DNA of 64,000 nucleotides from an uncultured Salinisphaerales bacterium (GTDB lineage Bacteria > Pseudomonadota > Gammaproteobacteria > Nevskiales > CAJXLF01), in NCBI GenBank assembly GCA_913055805.1, contig CAJXLF010000005.1, positions 186,001 through 250,000 of the forward strand, in the 5' to 3' direction. How positions within the stretch are numbered: the first letter of the stretch is position 1; each line of letters starts with the position of its first letter. This document shows, piece after piece, positions 37,432-48,034 of this stretch. The notes beneath the pieces were generated by a model. That model was given only the letters and a program-made list of their open reading frames with translations. It did not search any database and was not told the DNA's origin. The translations under genes were made by a program, and so were the position numbers.

Positions 37432-37458
37432 ATTATACCAGTTACCTGATCGCGGCAA
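37432..37458 (-). promoter_or_regulatory. tRNA-Val promoter
   Basis: On the minus strand TTGCCG, 15 bp, then a perfect TATAAT, ending about 18 bp before the tRNA 5' end. It lies between the uvrB stop and the tRNA, so the tRNA need not depend on uvrB transcription. Confidence 0.6.
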
Positions 37459-37463
37459 GCCGC

Positions 37464-39500
37464 TCATACGCTGAGTGGATCGGTCTTGAGTGCGGATTCC
37501 AGCTGCTTTATTTGATCACGTACCCGCGCTGCGTCTTCGAATTCCAGGTCGCGGGCATGTTGATACATCTGTTTTTCCAGTTTCTCGATTTCCTTGCCAA
37601 GCTTGTCCGGGGGCATGGAGAGATAATCCGTTTTCGGCTCGGCGACTTTGCGCCGTTTGCCACGGCCGCCCTGATAATCCTCGTAACCTTGGTGCATGAC
37701 ATCGGCGACTGCCTTGCGGATGCTTTGCGGTGTGATGCCGTGCTTTTCGTTGTGCTCCATCTGTTTGGCGCGGCGCCGGTCGGTTTCCTCAAGCGCGCGC
37801 TGCATGGAGCCTGTGATTTCGTCGGCATAAAGAATGGCCCTGCCGTTCAGGTTGCGGGCAGCACGGCCGATGGTCTGGATCAGTGAGCGATCAGAACGCA
37901 GGAAACCTTCCTTGTCGGCATCCAGTATCGCGACCAGGGAAACTTCCGGAATGTCGAGTCCTTCGCGTAGCAGGTTGATGCCCACCAGGGCGTCGAATTC
38001 TCCCAGGCGCAGATCGCGCAGGATTTCAGCGCGCTCAACTGTGTCGATATCAGAGTGCATGTAACGCACACGTACGCCATTTTCGTGCAGGTAGTCAGTA
38101 AGATCTTCTGCCATGCGCTTGGTCAGCGTGGTGACCAGTACGCGTTCGCCTTTAGCGGCGCGCTCGTTGATCTCGGATAACAAGTCATCAACCTGTGTGC
38201 CTACCGGCCGTATTTCCACCTGTGGATCGACCAGCCCGGTTGGGCGAACGACCTGGTCAACGATCTGGCCCGAGTGATCTTTTTCATAAGTGCTGGGGGT
38301 GGCGGAAATGAATAGTATCTGCGGTGCCAGTCGTTCGAATTCCTCGAATTTGAGCGGCCGGTTATCCAGTGCCGAGGGCAGGCGAAAACCATATTCAACC
38401 AGGGTTTCCTTGCGTGAACGATCGCCCTTGTACATGGCGCCAAGCTGCGGCACGGTTACGTGACTTTCGTCGATGACCATGAGTGCGTCCGGAGGCAGGT
38501 AATCCAGCAGGCAGGGTGGCGGCTGGCCGGCGGCGCGGCCCGATAGATAACGCGAGTAGTTCTCGATGCCCGAGCAATAGCCCAGTTCCTGGATCATCTC
38601 CAGGTCAAACAGCGTGCGTTGTTCCAGGCGCTGGGCTTCCAGCAGTTTATCAACGCTCTTCAGCTGGGCCAGACGTTCGCGCAGTTCTGCCTTGATTTCG
38701 TCCATGGCGCCCAGCAGGCGTTCACGCGGCGTGACGTAATGCGTCTTGGGGAAGATGGTGTAGCGCGGCAGCTTGCGGCGCAATTCACCCGTGAGCGGAT
38801 CAAAGACGGTGATAGATTCGATCTCATCGTCGAATAACTCCACGCGAACCGCCTCGTCGTCCGTGTCGGCGGGGTGGATGTCGATGACTTCACCGCGGAC
38901 ACGGAAGGTGCCACGCCGCAGTTCCATGTCATTACGGGTGTACTGTAATTCCGCCAGGCGACGCAGGATCTCGCGTTGGTCCAGCCGGTCCCCCTTGTCC
39001 AGGTGCAGGACCATCTGAAAGTACATCTCCGGATCGCCCAGGCCATAGATGGCCGATACCGAGGCCACGATGATGACGTCACGGCGCGAGAGCAGGGCCT
39101 TGGTCGCAGACAGGCGCATCTGCTCGATGTGTTCGTTGATCGAGCTGTCTTTTTCTATATAGGTATCGCTGGAAGGCACATAGGCTTCCGGCTGGTAGTA
39201 GTCGTAGTAGGAGACAAAGTACTCCACCGCGTTATGCGGGAAGAATTCACGGAATTCTCCGTAGAGCTGCGCGGCGAGGGTCTTGTTCGGCGCAAGTACC
39301 AGGGTGGGCCGCTGCACCTGCTGAATGACATTGGCCACACTGAAGGTTTTGCCCGAGCCGGTGACGCCCAGTAATGTCTGGTGGGAGAGGCCATCTTCCA
39401 GGCCTTCAACCATTTTTTTGATGGCGGCAGGCTGGTCGCCTGCCGGCGCCCAGTCGGCGACCAGTTCAAACGCGGGTTCGTCCATGAGAGTCTGTGTCAT
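37464..39500 (-). CDS. uvrB: UvrABC excinuclease subunit B
   Basis: A 678-residue helicase-like repair protein. Walker A is GVTGSGKT, the damage-binding beta-hairpin region contains [20 protein letters not shown], motif II is VIDESHVTV, and later motifs include [11 protein letters not shown] and [11 protein letters not shown]-terminal UVR domain ([20 protein letters not shown]) binds UvrC. The ATG at 39500 lacks a good ribosome binding site; the ATG at 39485 is an alternative. No LexA-like CTGT-N8-ACAG box was found in the gap upstream. Confidence 0.96.
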   Translation of the reverse strand: MTQTLMDEPAFELVADWAPAGDQPAAIKKMVEGLEDGLSHQTLLGVTGSGKTFSVANVIQQVQRPTLVLAPNKTLAAQLYGEFREFFPHNAVEYFVSYYDYYQPEAYVPSSDTYIEKDSSINEHIEQMRLSATKALLSRRDVIIVASVSAIYGLGDPEMYFQMVLHLDKGDRLDQREILRRLAELQYTRNDMELRRGTFRVRGEVIDIHPADTDDEAVRVELFDDEIESITVFDPLTGELRRKLPRYTIFPKTHYVTPRERLLGAMDEIKAELRERLAQLKSVDKLLEAQRLEQRTLFDLEMIQELGYCSGIENYSRYLSGRAAGQPPPCLLDYLPPDALMVIDESHVTVPQLGAMYKGDRSRKETLVEYGFRLPSALDNRPLKFEEFERLAPQILFISATPSTYEKDHSGQIVDQVVRPTGLVDPQVEIRPVGTQVDDLLSEINERAAKGERVLVTTLTKRMAEDLTDYLHENGVRVRYMHSDIDTVERAEILRDLRLGEFDALVGINLLREGLDIPEVSLVAILDADKEGFLRSDRSLIQTIGRAARNLNGRAILYADEITGSMQRALEETDRRRAKQMEHNEKHGITPQSIRKAVADVMHQGYEDYQGGRGKRRKVAEPKTDYLSMPPDKLGKEIEKLEKQMYQHARDLEFEDAARVRDQIKQLESALKTDPLSV

Positions 39501-39607
39501 TCAGGTATATCAGGCGTGGTAAGTCGTTGGGCCATCCAGTATCATACCGCCCGTTTTGTTTGCGGTCGTCAGACTGTGTTTTCCATCATCAAAACTGAGA
39601 GTTTTCC

Positions 39608-40789
39608 ATGCAACTTTCCGAACGTGTCCAACGAATCAAGCCATCTCCGACTCTGGCGGTGACGGCCCGTGCTGCCGAACTGCGTGCTGCCGGTCAGGAC
39701 ATTATTGGATTGGGTGCCGGCGAACCCGATTTCGATACGCCGGAACATATCAAGGCCGCGGCCAAGGCGGCTATCGACAGCGGGTTTACCAAGTACACCC
39801 CGGTAGGCGGTACACCGGGCCTCAAGCAGGCCATTATCGACAAGTTCCAGCGCGACAACGGCCTGAGCTATACGGCGGACCAGGTTCTGGTTTCCTGCGG
39901 CGGCAAGCAGAGTTATTTCAACCTGTGCCAGGCGCTGCTGAATGATGGCGATGAGGTGGTGATTCCCGCGCCTTACTGGGTTTCGTATCCGGATATGGCG
40001 CTTTTGGCCGGTGGCGAACCAGTCATTATCCCGACCTCGATCGAGGATGATTTCAAGATCACGCCTGAAAAACTGGCCGCTGCCATTACACCACGTACCA
40101 AACTGGTCACTCTGAACAGTCCATCAAACCCCTCCGGCAAGGCCTACAGCCTGGCTGAACTGGCGGCGCTGGGTGAAGTGCTGAAACAGCATCCGGATGT
40201 GTTGATTGCCACGGACGACATGTACGAACACATCGTCTGGACGGAAGAGGGCTTCTGCAACATTCTGAATGCGACGCCCGAGTTGTACGATCGCACCCTG
40301 GTCATGAACGGCGTCTCCAAGGCTTATTCCATGACCGGCTGGCGTATCGGTTATGCCGCGGGGCCGGTTGATTTGGTCAAGGCCATGACCAAGATCCAGT
40401 CGCAGAGCACATCAAATCCGACTTCGATCTCCCAGAAGGCGTCCGAAGCCGCGCTGAATGGGGATCAGGGATGTGTCGCCGAGATGGTCAAGGCCTTCAA
40501 GGAGCGCCACGACTTTGTTGTCGAAAGTCTCAACGCCATGGAAGGTGTGCGCTGCCTGCCTTCTGAAGGTACGTTTTATTCTTTCCCCGACTTTTCGGGA
40601 GTGATTGCCCGTCTGGAAGGCGTGGATGACGATCTTCAGTTCGGCGAATTTCTGATTGAAAAAGCCGGTGTGGCGATGGTGCCGGGATCGGCCTTCGGTG
40701 CGCCGGGCGCCATGCGAATTTCTTTCGCCACCAGCCGTGAAAACCTGGAAAAAGCACTGGAACGCGTAGCCAGGGCAATTTCTGGCTGA
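39608..40789 (+). CDS. Aspartate/prephenate-type aminotransferase (AAT class I)
   Basis: A 393-residue class I PLP aminotransferase of the Ibeta subgroup. Features are GAGEPDFDTPEHIK, NSPSNPSGKAYS, DDMYEHIVW and the PLP lysine in NGVSKAYSMTGWRIGYAAGP. The best guess is aspartate transaminase, often placed beside uvrB in gammaproteobacteria; some relatives also act on prephenate. Start ATG at 39608 with GAGAG upstream. Confidence 0.9.
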   Translation: MQLSERVQRIKPSPTLAVTARAAELRAAGQDIIGLGAGEPDFDTPEHIKAAAKAAIDSGFTKYTPVGGTPGLKQAIIDKFQRDNGLSYTADQVLVSCGGKQSYFNLCQALLNDGDEVVIPAPYWVSYPDMALLAGGEPVIIPTSIEDDFKITPEKLAAAITPRTKLVTLNSPSNPSGKAYSLAELAALGEVLKQHPDVLIATDDMYEHIVWTEEGFCNILNATPELYDRTLVMNGVSKAYSMTGWRIGYAAGPVDLVKAMTKIQSQSTSNPTSISQKASEAALNGDQGCVAEMVKAFKERHDFVVESLNAMEGVRCLPSEGTFYSFPDFSGVIARLEGVDDDLQFGEFLIEKAGVAMVPGSAFGAPGAMRISFATSRENLEKALERVARAISG

Positions 40790-40795
40790 GCAGCC

Positions 40796-40824
40796 TTGTC
40801 ACATGGGGCGTGATTCACTAAGAT
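40796..40824 (+). promoter_or_regulatory. tRNA-Asn promoter
   Basis: TTGTCA (40796-40801), a 17-bp spacer and TAAGAT (40819-40824), 11 bp before the tRNA 5' end. Confidence 0.7.
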
Positions 40825-40835
40825 ACGCGCCCTCT

Positions 40836-40911
40836 TCCCGAGTAGCTCAGTTGGTAGAGCAGGTGACTGTTAATCACCGGGTCGGCGGTTCGAGCCCGTC
40901 CTCGGGAGCCA
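40836..40911 (+). tRNA. tRNA-Asn (anticodon GTT)
   Basis: A 76-nt cloverleaf: acceptor TCCCGAG/CTCGGGA, D arm GCTCAGTTGGTAGAGC, anticodon arm GGTGA-CTGTTAA-TCACC (GTT), TPsiC arm with GGTTCGAGCCC and encoded CCA. Confidence 0.97.
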
Positions 40912-40950
40912 AATTCAAAGGGGTCGCCAAGGCGACCCCTTTGAATTTGG
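40909..40950. terminator. Perfect 20-bp terminator hairpin starting in the tRNA-Asn CCA
   Basis: Bases 40909-40928 and 40931-40950 are exact complements (arms begin CCAAATTCAAAGGGG and end CCCCTTTGAATTTGG) around AA. The first three bases are the CCA of tRNA-Asn. The T content of the second arm is low for a classic terminator, but position and symmetry support that role. Confidence 0.7.
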
Positions 40951-41076
40951 CCGAGAAGGGTTCACGCCGAAAGGCGGTTGACGGATGCCATCCATGGCAT
41001 CCGCCCTGCGGGCGCGCTTTCGCGCGTCCCATTCTGATCCTGTCAGAATGGTCGAGCCGACAGCTTAATAAACCAA

Positions 41077-41097
41077 GCGGCCTTTGGTAGGGGTCGC
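41077..41097 (+). promoter_or_regulatory. thrS mRNA operator resembling the tRNA-Thr anticodon arm
   Basis: GCGGCCT (41077-41083) pairs with GGGTCGC (41091-41097), five Watson-Crick and two G-U pairs, around the 7-nt loop TTGGTAG. In tRNA numbering the loop has T33, GGT at 34-36 (a threonine anticodon) and A37. It ends 5 nt before the thrS ribosome binding site GGAGG. E. coli ThrRS represses its own mRNA by binding such anticodon-like arms. More upstream dyads (CGGATGCCAT/ATGGCATCCG; CATTCTGA/TCAGAATG) may be other operator domains. Confidence 0.6.
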
Positions 41098-41111
41098 CAC
41101 TGGAGGAAAAC

Positions 41112-43022
41112 ATGCCTGTAATTACGCTCCCCGACGGTTCCCGCCGCGAATTTGATTCCCCTGTTACGGTTATACAAGTTGCCGAGGATATTGGCCCCGG
41201 CCTGGCCAAGGCCGCGCTGGCCGGCAAGGTCGATGGCAGGGAAGTGGATACCAGTTTTCTGATAGAGAATGATTGCGAACTGGCGATCATTACCGGGCGC
41301 GACGAAGATGGCCTGGAAATCATCCGTCATTCAACGGCGCATCTTCTGGCTCAGGCCGTCAAACAGCTGTTTCCGCAGGCACAGGTGACCATCGGGCCTG
41401 TGATCGAGGACGGTTTCTACTACGATTTTGCCTACAAGCGGCCCTTCACGCCGGAGGATCTGGAAAAGATCGAGCAGCGTATGGCGGAACTGGCCGCCCG
41501 GGACTTGCAGGTCAATCGCCAGGTGATGCCGCGTGACGAGGCAGTGAAGTTCTTCCGCGAGCAAGGTGAGGAGTACAAGGCCGAGATTATCGAAAGCATT
41601 CCCGCCAACGAAGATATCTCGCTTTACGGGCAGGGTGATTTTGTTGATCTCTGCCGGGGTCCGCATGTACCCAGTACCGGCAAACTGGGGCATTTCAAGC
41701 TGATGAAGGTGGCCGGCGCCTACTGGCGTGGCGATTCGGCCAACGAAATGCTGCAGCGTATTTATGGCACCGCCTGGGGCGACAAGAAACAGCTCAAGCA
41801 GTATCTGCACCGCCTGGAGGAAGCCGCCAAACGCGATCATCGTGTGCTGGGCAAGAAGCTGGACCTGTTCCATATGCAGGAAGAAGCGCCGGGCATGGTG
41901 TTCTGGCATGACCATGGCTGGCGGGTTTACCGGACTGTTGAGAACTACATCCGGGACCTGCTGCGCAATAACGGCTACGAAGAAGTGCGCACGCCGATGG
42001 TGATCGACAAGGTGCTGTGGGAAAAATCGGGCCATATGGCCAAGTTCTCGGACGACATGTTCATGACGGCGTCCGAGAATCGCGAATACGCCATCAAACC
42101 CATGAATTGCCCGGCGCATCTGCAGATTTACAACCAGGGTCTGAAGAGCTACCGCGATCTGCCGCTGCGCATGGCGGAATTCGGTTCCTGCCACCGCAAC
42201 GAGTTATCCGGCGCATTGCACGGCTTGATGCGAGTGCGCGGCTTTGTACAGGATGACGCGCATATCTTCTGCACCGAGGACCAGATCGAGTCCGAAGTGT
42301 CGGCCTTTATCGATCTTACCTTTCAGGCCTACAAGGACTTCGGTTTCGATGACGTGACTCTGGCGCTGTCATTGCGCCCGGAAAACCGTGTGGGTGCGGA
42401 TGAATTGTGGGATCGCGCCGAGGCTGACCTGAAAGCCTGCCTTGATCACAAAGGGCTGGAATACAAGCTGCAGCCGGGCGAGGGCGCCTTTTACGGTCCC
42501 AAGATCGAATTTACCCTGCGTGACTGTCTGGGGCGCGAGTGGCAATGCGGTACGGTCCAGCTGGACTTCTCCATGCCAGGCCGCCTTGGCGCGCAGTACG
42601 TCGATGAAGATGGTGAGCGTCGCACGCCGGTGATGATTCATCGCGCCATTCTCGGTTCACTGGAACGATTTATCGGTATTCTGATCGAGCAATACGCCGG
42701 ATCCCTGCCTTTATGGTTGTCTCCGGTGCAGGCGGTGATTATGAATATCACCGATCGACAGGCCGAATATGCCAAAGAAATCTGCGAAAGCCTGAAAAAC
42801 CGGGGGCTTAGAGCCGCTCTCGACTTGAGAAACGAGAAGATCGGCTTTAAAATCCGCGAGCACACGATTCAGCGCGTACCTTATTTGCTGGTAATCGGCG
42901 ATAAGGAGCTTGAATCAGGAACAGTGGCCGTGCGTGCGCGTAACGGTGACGATCTGGGTTCCATGAGCCTGGAAGAGGTCGCCGAAAGGTTATCGACCGA
43001 GATCGCGCGCCGCGGCCGTTAG
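41112..43022 (+). CDS. thrS: Threonyl-tRNA synthetase
   Basis: A 636-residue class II synthetase with TGS domain (1-60), the N2 editing domain ([16 protein letters not shown], about 72), the catalytic core (about 245-535) and an anticodon-binding domain. Zinc ligands are Cys in MNCPAH, His in [13 protein letters not shown] and His in MIHRAILGS. Motif 2 is [12 protein letters not shown]. Ribosome binding site GGAGG 5 bp before ATG. The stop lies 36 bp before the infC ATT codon. Translation is probably autoregulated through the anticodon-like arm upstream. Confidence 0.97.
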   Translation: MPVITLPDGSRREFDSPVTVIQVAEDIGPGLAKAALAGKVDGREVDTSFLIENDCELAIITGRDEDGLEIIRHSTAHLLAQAVKQLFPQAQVTIGPVIEDGFYYDFAYKRPFTPEDLEKIEQRMAELAARDLQVNRQVMPRDEAVKFFREQGEEYKAEIIESIPANEDISLYGQGDFVDLCRGPHVPSTGKLGHFKLMKVAGAYWRGDSANEMLQRIYGTAWGDKKQLKQYLHRLEEAAKRDHRVLGKKLDLFHMQEEAPGMVFWHDHGWRVYRTVENYIRDLLRNNGYEEVRTPMVIDKVLWEKSGHMAKFSDDMFMTASENREYAIKPMNCPAHLQIYNQGLKSYRDLPLRMAEFGSCHRNELSGALHGLMRVRGFVQDDAHIFCTEDQIESEVSAFIDLTFQAYKDFGFDDVTLALSLRPENRVGADELWDRAEADLKACLDHKGLEYKLQPGEGAFYGPKIEFTLRDCLGREWQCGTVQLDFSMPGRLGAQYVDEDGERRTPVMIHRAILGSLERFIGILIEQYAGSLPLWLSPVQAVIMNITDRQAEYAKEICESLKNRGLRAALDLRNEKIGFKIREHTIQRVPYLLVIGDKELESGTVAVRARNGDDLGSMSLEEVAERLSTEIARRGR

Positions 43023-43058
43023 TTTTTGCAAGCCCATTTGTTTTCGGAGGAACTGGAT

Positions 43059-43574
43059 ATTTCTGAACGTCAAGACCGTCGCAACGAGGAAATTACCTCG
43101 CCTGAGTTAAGGGTGATTTCTGAAGACGGAGAACAACTCGGCATTTTGAGCCGGGCAGATGCACTGGCCCGGGCGGTAGAAGAGGGCAAGGATCTCGTTG
43201 AGGTCTCGCCGAACGCTCAACCCCCCGTTGCCAAGATCATGGACTACGGGAAATACCAGTTCCAGAAAAGCAAAGCACTGCAGGCGGCGCGCAAGAAACA
43301 GAAGCAGATACAGGTCAAGGAAATCAAATTCCGACCAGGTACCGACATTGGTGATTACAAGACCAAGCTGAACAAGCTGCTTGAGTTTCTGGAAGCGGGT
43401 GACAAGGTCAAGGTCACATTGCGTTTCCGCGGTCGTGAAATGGCCCACCAGGAATTGGGTCGTGATTTGCTGGAGCGCGTGCGTACAGACCTGGCCGAGT
43501 TGGGTTCAGTGGAACAGGAACCCAAGAGCGAGGGCCGCCAGATGACGATGGTATTGGCGCCCAGGAAACAGTAG
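43059..43574 (+). CDS. infC: Translation initiation factor IF-3, ATT start
   Basis: A 171-residue IF-3. The start is placed at ATT (43059) because GGAGGAA (43046-43052) lies 6 bp before it, and the protein ([20 protein letters not shown]) then matches IF-3 length. The frame could be read from a TTG at 43026, but that lacks a ribosome binding site. Infection of an AUU start is the known basis of IF-3 autoregulation, since IF-3 discriminates against non-standard starts. Motifs: [22 protein letters not shown] and [13 protein letters not shown]. It is within the classic thrS-infC-rpmI-rplT order. Confidence 0.95.
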   Translation: MSERQDRRNEEITSPELRVISEDGEQLGILSRADALARAVEEGKDLVEVSPNAQPPVAKIMDYGKYQFQKSKALQAARKKQKQIQVKEIKFRPGTDIGDYKTKLNKLLEFLEAGDKVKVTLRFRGREMAHQELGRDLLERVRTDLAELGSVEQEPKSEGRQMTMVLAPRKQ

Positions 43575-43607
43575 CGGGCTCAGCTAAACGTATTTAGGAG
43601 TATTGAG

Positions 43608-43805
43608 ATGCCCAAGATCAAGACCAACCGCGGCGCAGCCAAGCGCTTCAGCCGCACCGGGAATGGCGGTTTCAAGCGCAAACGTGCGTTCAAGAACCAC
43701 ATTCTGACCAAGAAGTCTCCCAAGACCATCCGCCAGCTGCGTGCCAGCGGACAGGTTCACAGCAGCGATCAGGCTGCCGTGGAGAAAATGCTGCCGCACG
43801 CCTGA
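43608..43805 (+). CDS. rpmI: 50S ribosomal protein L35
   Basis: A 65-residue basic protein beginning [14 protein letters not shown] and containing [15 protein letters not shown], typical of L35. GGAG precedes the ATG by 8 bp. It follows infC and precedes rplT as in other bacteria. Confidence 0.97.
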   Translation: MPKIKTNRGAAKRFSRTGNGGFKRKRAFKNHILTKKSPKTIRQLRASGQVHSSDQAAVEKMLPHA

Positions 43806-43884
43806 GCAGGCGGCAGATTTCGGACGCGACCGGGCCATTCGGCATTGCCTGGCCGTCCATGAAGACCCCTAGGAGGTAAAGAAA

Positions 43885-44241
43885 ATGCCACGAGTGAAAA
43901 GAGGTGTGACCGCCCACGCCAGGCACAAGAAGGTGCTTAAAAAGGCGAAAGGCTATTACGGCGCCCGCAGCCGTACTTACAAGACTGCCAACCAGGCGGT
44001 AACCAAGGCAGGCCAGTACGCCTACCGTGACCGTCGCCAGCGCAAGCGCCAGTTCCGCGCGCTGTGGATTGTGCGCATCAATGCGGCATCCAAGGCGGAA
44101 GGATTGTCTTACAGCCGATTTATGAACGGGCTTAAGCTCGCCAACATTGAAGTAGACCGCAAAGTGCTTGCGGATCTCGCCGTCAATGACAAATCGGCCT
44201 TTACGGCCCTGGTCGAGCAAGCCAAGCAAGCATTGGCCTGA
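43885..44241 (+). CDS. rplT: 50S ribosomal protein L20
   Basis: A 118-residue L20 ([42 protein letters not shown]-like core). AGGAGG lies 6-7 bp before ATG. In E. coli L20 represses rpmI-rplT translation; no equivalent site was checked here. Confidence 0.97.
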   Translation: MPRVKRGVTAHARHKKVLKKAKGYYGARSRTYKTANQAVTKAGQYAYRDRRQRKRQFRALWIVRINAASKAEGLSYSRFMNGLKLANIEVDRKVLADLAVNDKSAFTALVEQAKQALA

Positions 44242-44248
44242 GACCCGC

Positions 44249-44318
44249 TTCGGCATTAGCCGAACAATCAAGACTGTAGATCAAAGGGGAAAGGCCGGGC
44301 CTTTCCCCTTTATTTTTT
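44249..44318 (+). terminator. Hairpins and terminator/attenuator before pheS
   Basis: TTCGGC-ATTA-GCCGAA (44249-44264) is followed by a strong terminator: AAAGGGGAAAGG (44283-44294) pairs with CCTTTCCCCTTT (44300-44311), then ATTTTTT. It ends the ribosomal-protein transcript or acts as a pheST attenuator. No Phe-rich leader peptide like pheM was found. Confidence 0.8.
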
Positions 44319-44329
44319 GGAACAAGTAA

Positions 44330-45331
<1,002 letters not shown>

Positions 45332-45352
45332 CCGGACCAAGGAACAGAGAAG

Positions 45353-47725
45353 ATGAAATTCAGTGAACAATGGTTGCGTGAATGGGTGAATCCGCAGCTG
45401 GATACGGATGCGCTGTGTGAGCAGCTCAGTATGGCTGGCCTGGAGGTGGATGCGGTAGAGCCGGCAGCGGCGCTGTTCGAAAATATTGTGGTTGCACAGG
45501 TCGACGCAGTTGAAGCGCATCCCGATGCTGACAAGCTGCGAGTCTGTCGTGTAAGCGACGGGCGTGAGGATCTGCAGATTGTCTGTGGTGCACCGAATGT
45601 GGCTGCAGGCATGAAAGTGCCGTTGGCAAGGATAGGTGCTGTACTGCCCGGTGGCATGAAAATCAAGAAGGCCAAACTCCGGGGTGTGGAGTCGACGGGC
45701 ATGCTCTGTTCTGCAGCTGAACTCGGCTTGCTTGAGCAGGCAGAAGGCCTGCTGTCGTTACCGGAAGATGCGCCTCTTGGCCAGGACGTCCGTGAATATC
45801 TTCAACTGGACGACCGGATAATTGATATTGACCTGACACCGAATCGGGGTGATTGCCTCAGTATTCAGGGTGTGGCGCGTGAAGTGGCGGCACTTAATGG
45901 TCTTCCTTTCGACGCCCCGCAAATTCCGGCTGTTGATGCGGTGCATGACCAGGGCCTGGATATCCAGATAGACAATGCCGCGGACTGCAGCAGCTACACA
46001 GGCCGTGTCATCAAGGGTATCGATGTGTTGGCCAGTACCCCTTTGTGGATGCGTGAGCGTCTGCGTCGCGCAGGTATCCGCAGCATTCACCCCGTCGTGG
46101 ACGTGACCAACTATGTGATGCTCGAGTTGGGACAGCCCATGCATGCCTTTGATCTTTCACGTCTGCAGGGAGGAATTCAGGTCCGCCGTGCCCGACAGGG
46201 CGAGACGCTGACGGCATTAACCGGTGAGGAACTGAAACTCGGCGGCGATGATCTGGTAATCGCTGACAGTGCCAGGCCTGTTGCCCTGGCCGGTGTGATG
46301 GGCGGCCTGGACAGCGGCGTGACTGCAGAGACGGTTGATATTCTGCTTGAAAGCGCCTGTTTCAGTCCGCTGGCGGTGGCCGGCACCGGGCGTCGTCACA
46401 AACTGCATACGGATTCATTGCACAGGTTCGAGCGCGGAGTTGACCCCGCCTTGCAGGCCAGGGCTGCAGAGCGCGCCACCCGGCTGATACTGGATATCTG
46501 TGGCGGACAGCCCGGCGCCCTTTTGCAGGCAGGTGTGGGGGCAGGCGAGTCAACCGAGATTACACTGCGCCAGGCCCGCCTCGAGCGCTTGCTGGGCTTC
46601 GAAGTGCCCGCAGAACAGCTGGAGCGTATTCTGGCGAGCCTGGGCATGCAGCTGACCCGCACGGCGCCGGGCCAGTGGCAGGTATTACCGCCCAGCTTCC
46701 GTTACGACATGCAACTTGAAGCCGATCTGATCGAGGAGGTGGTCCGCGTTTACGGTTATGACCGTGTGCCTGACCGGCCGCAACGCATCTCCATGCCACC
46801 CATGCAGTCCAGTGAGTCCGTGCTGCCATTGCAGCGTCTGCGGGAAGCACTGATCCATCGTGGCTATCAGGAGGTGGTGACCTATAGCTTCGTCGATCCG
46901 GAGAAACAGGCGGCGCTTATTCCCGGCAAGGAGGCCATCAATCTGGATAACCCGATCGCCCGTCAACTGGGTCAGATGCGCACCAGTCTGTGGCCAGGTC
47001 TGCTTGAGGTGCTGACGCATAATCTCCAGCGGCAGCAGGGACGTGTGCGCATTTTTGAGTTGGGCATGCGTTTCATTGCGCAGGGCGACGATATTTTGCA
47101 GCAACGTGTGCTCAGTGGTCTGGTCTATGGTCCAGTCCTGCCGGAGCAGTGGGATGGTCAGCTCAGGACGGCTGATTACTATGATGTGAAATCCGATCTG
47201 GAAGCGCTGTTTTCCATGTCAGGCAGCCAGGTGAACATCGATTTCGAAGCCGCAGGGAACGATACCCTGCACCCGGGTGTATCTGCGGCTGTTCTGCGCC
47301 ACGGAGAAACTTTAGGATACTTGGGAAGTATGCATCCCAGGTATTTGAAAAAATACGATTTATCCGAGTCACCAATTCTATTTGAACTGGACCTGGATGC
47401 GCTCTGCAATGTGCCTGTTCCGCACTATGAAAGTATCTCCGAATATCCGGCCATGAGGCGGGATCTGGCTATGGTCATGCCGGATGAAGTCTCGACGGCC
47501 AGGTTGCTGAAATGTGTCAGCGACAGTGAGGAAGCGCATCTGGTTGATGCCTTCGTGTTTGACGTCTTTCGAGGTGCGGGTTTACCCTCAGGTTGCAAAA
47601 GTGTCGCTTTAGGCTTGAATTTCCAAGATAAATCGCGCACGCTAACCGAGCAGGAGGTCGATGCGGCCTTATCTCGCATCCAGTTACGTCTCAGTCAGGA
47701 ACTGGACGCGAACATCAGGGGATAA
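45353..47725 (+). CDS. pheT: Phenylalanyl-tRNA synthetase beta subunit
   Basis: A 790-residue subunit. It carries the tRNA-binding OB fold (about 40-150), the B3/B4 editing domain, B5, a core-like domain and the C-terminal ferredoxin-like anticodon-binding domain (EYPAMRRDLAMVMPDEV onward). Length is normal. It ends 3 bp before ihfA. Confidence 0.97.
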   Translation: MKFSEQWLREWVNPQLDTDALCEQLSMAGLEVDAVEPAAALFENIVVAQVDAVEAHPDADKLRVCRVSDGREDLQIVCGAPNVAAGMKVPLARIGAVLPGGMKIKKAKLRGVESTGMLCSAAELGLLEQAEGLLSLPEDAPLGQDVREYLQLDDRIIDIDLTPNRGDCLSIQGVAREVAALNGLPFDAPQIPAVDAVHDQGLDIQIDNAADCSSYTGRVIKGIDVLASTPLWMRERLRRAGIRSIHPVVDVTNYVMLELGQPMHAFDLSRLQGGIQVRRARQGETLTALTGEELKLGGDDLVIADSARPVALAGVMGGLDSGVTAETVDILLESACFSPLAVAGTGRRHKLHTDSLHRFERGVDPALQARAAERATRLILDICGGQPGALLQAGVGAGESTEITLRQARLERLLGFEVPAEQLERILASLGMQLTRTAPGQWQVLPPSFRYDMQLEADLIEEVVRVYGYDRVPDRPQRISMPPMQSSESVLPLQRLREALIHRGYQEVVTYSFVDPEKQAALIPGKEAINLDNPIARQLGQMRTSLWPGLLEVLTHNLQRQQGRVRIFELGMRFIAQGDDILQQRVLSGLVYGPVLPEQWDGQLRTADYYDVKSDLEALFSMSGSQVNIDFEAAGNDTLHPGVSAAVLRHGETLGYLGSMHPRYLKKYDLSESPILFELDLDALCNVPVPHYESISEYPAMRRDLAMVMPDEVSTARLLKCVSDSEEAHLVDAFVFDVFRGAGLPSGCKSVALGLNFQDKSRTLTEQEVDAALSRIQLRLSQELDANIRG

Positions 47726-47728
47726 TGA

Positions 47729-48034
47729 ATGGCGCTGACCAAAGCAGAGATAGCTGATGTTCTGTTTGAACAACTTGGCCTAAATAAACGGGAGGCAAAG
47801 GAATTTGTCGATCTCTTTTTTGAGGTTATCAGGTTCAAACTGGAAGCCGGGGAGCAGGTAAAACTGTCCGGATTCGGGAACTTCGAGCTACGTGATAAAA
47901 ATCAGAGACCCGGGCGTAACCCTAAAACAGGCGAAGAAATCCCCATATCGGCACGCCGTGTGGTGACTTTCCGGCCGGGTCAGAAACTGCGAGCCAGGGT
48001 GGAAAGCTATGCGAGCAGCAGTAGCAGAGAATAA
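47729..48034 (+). CDS. ihfA: Integration host factor alpha subunit
   Basis: A 101-residue HU/IHF-family DNA-bending protein ([40 protein letters not shown]). The pheT-ihfA linkage identifies it as the alpha subunit. It overlaps the merR-type gene by 26 bp. IHF also assists sigma-54 promoters such as those at 58164 and 59797. Confidence 0.96.
   Translation: MALTKAEIADVLFEQLGLNKREAKEFVDLFFEVIRFKLEAGEQVKLSGFGNFELRDKNQRPGRNPKTGEEIPISARRVVTFRPGQKLRARVESYASSSSRE

Noticed and set aside
37464-39607. LexA box for uvrB
   Set aside because: No CTGT-N8-ACAG in the gap upstream of uvrB; SOS control cannot be supported from this sequence.
41112-41112. T-box riboswitch before thrS
   Set aside because: No AGGGUGGNACCGCG-type T-box or specifier stem; the anticodon mimic fits the gammaproteobacterial ThrRS mode instead.
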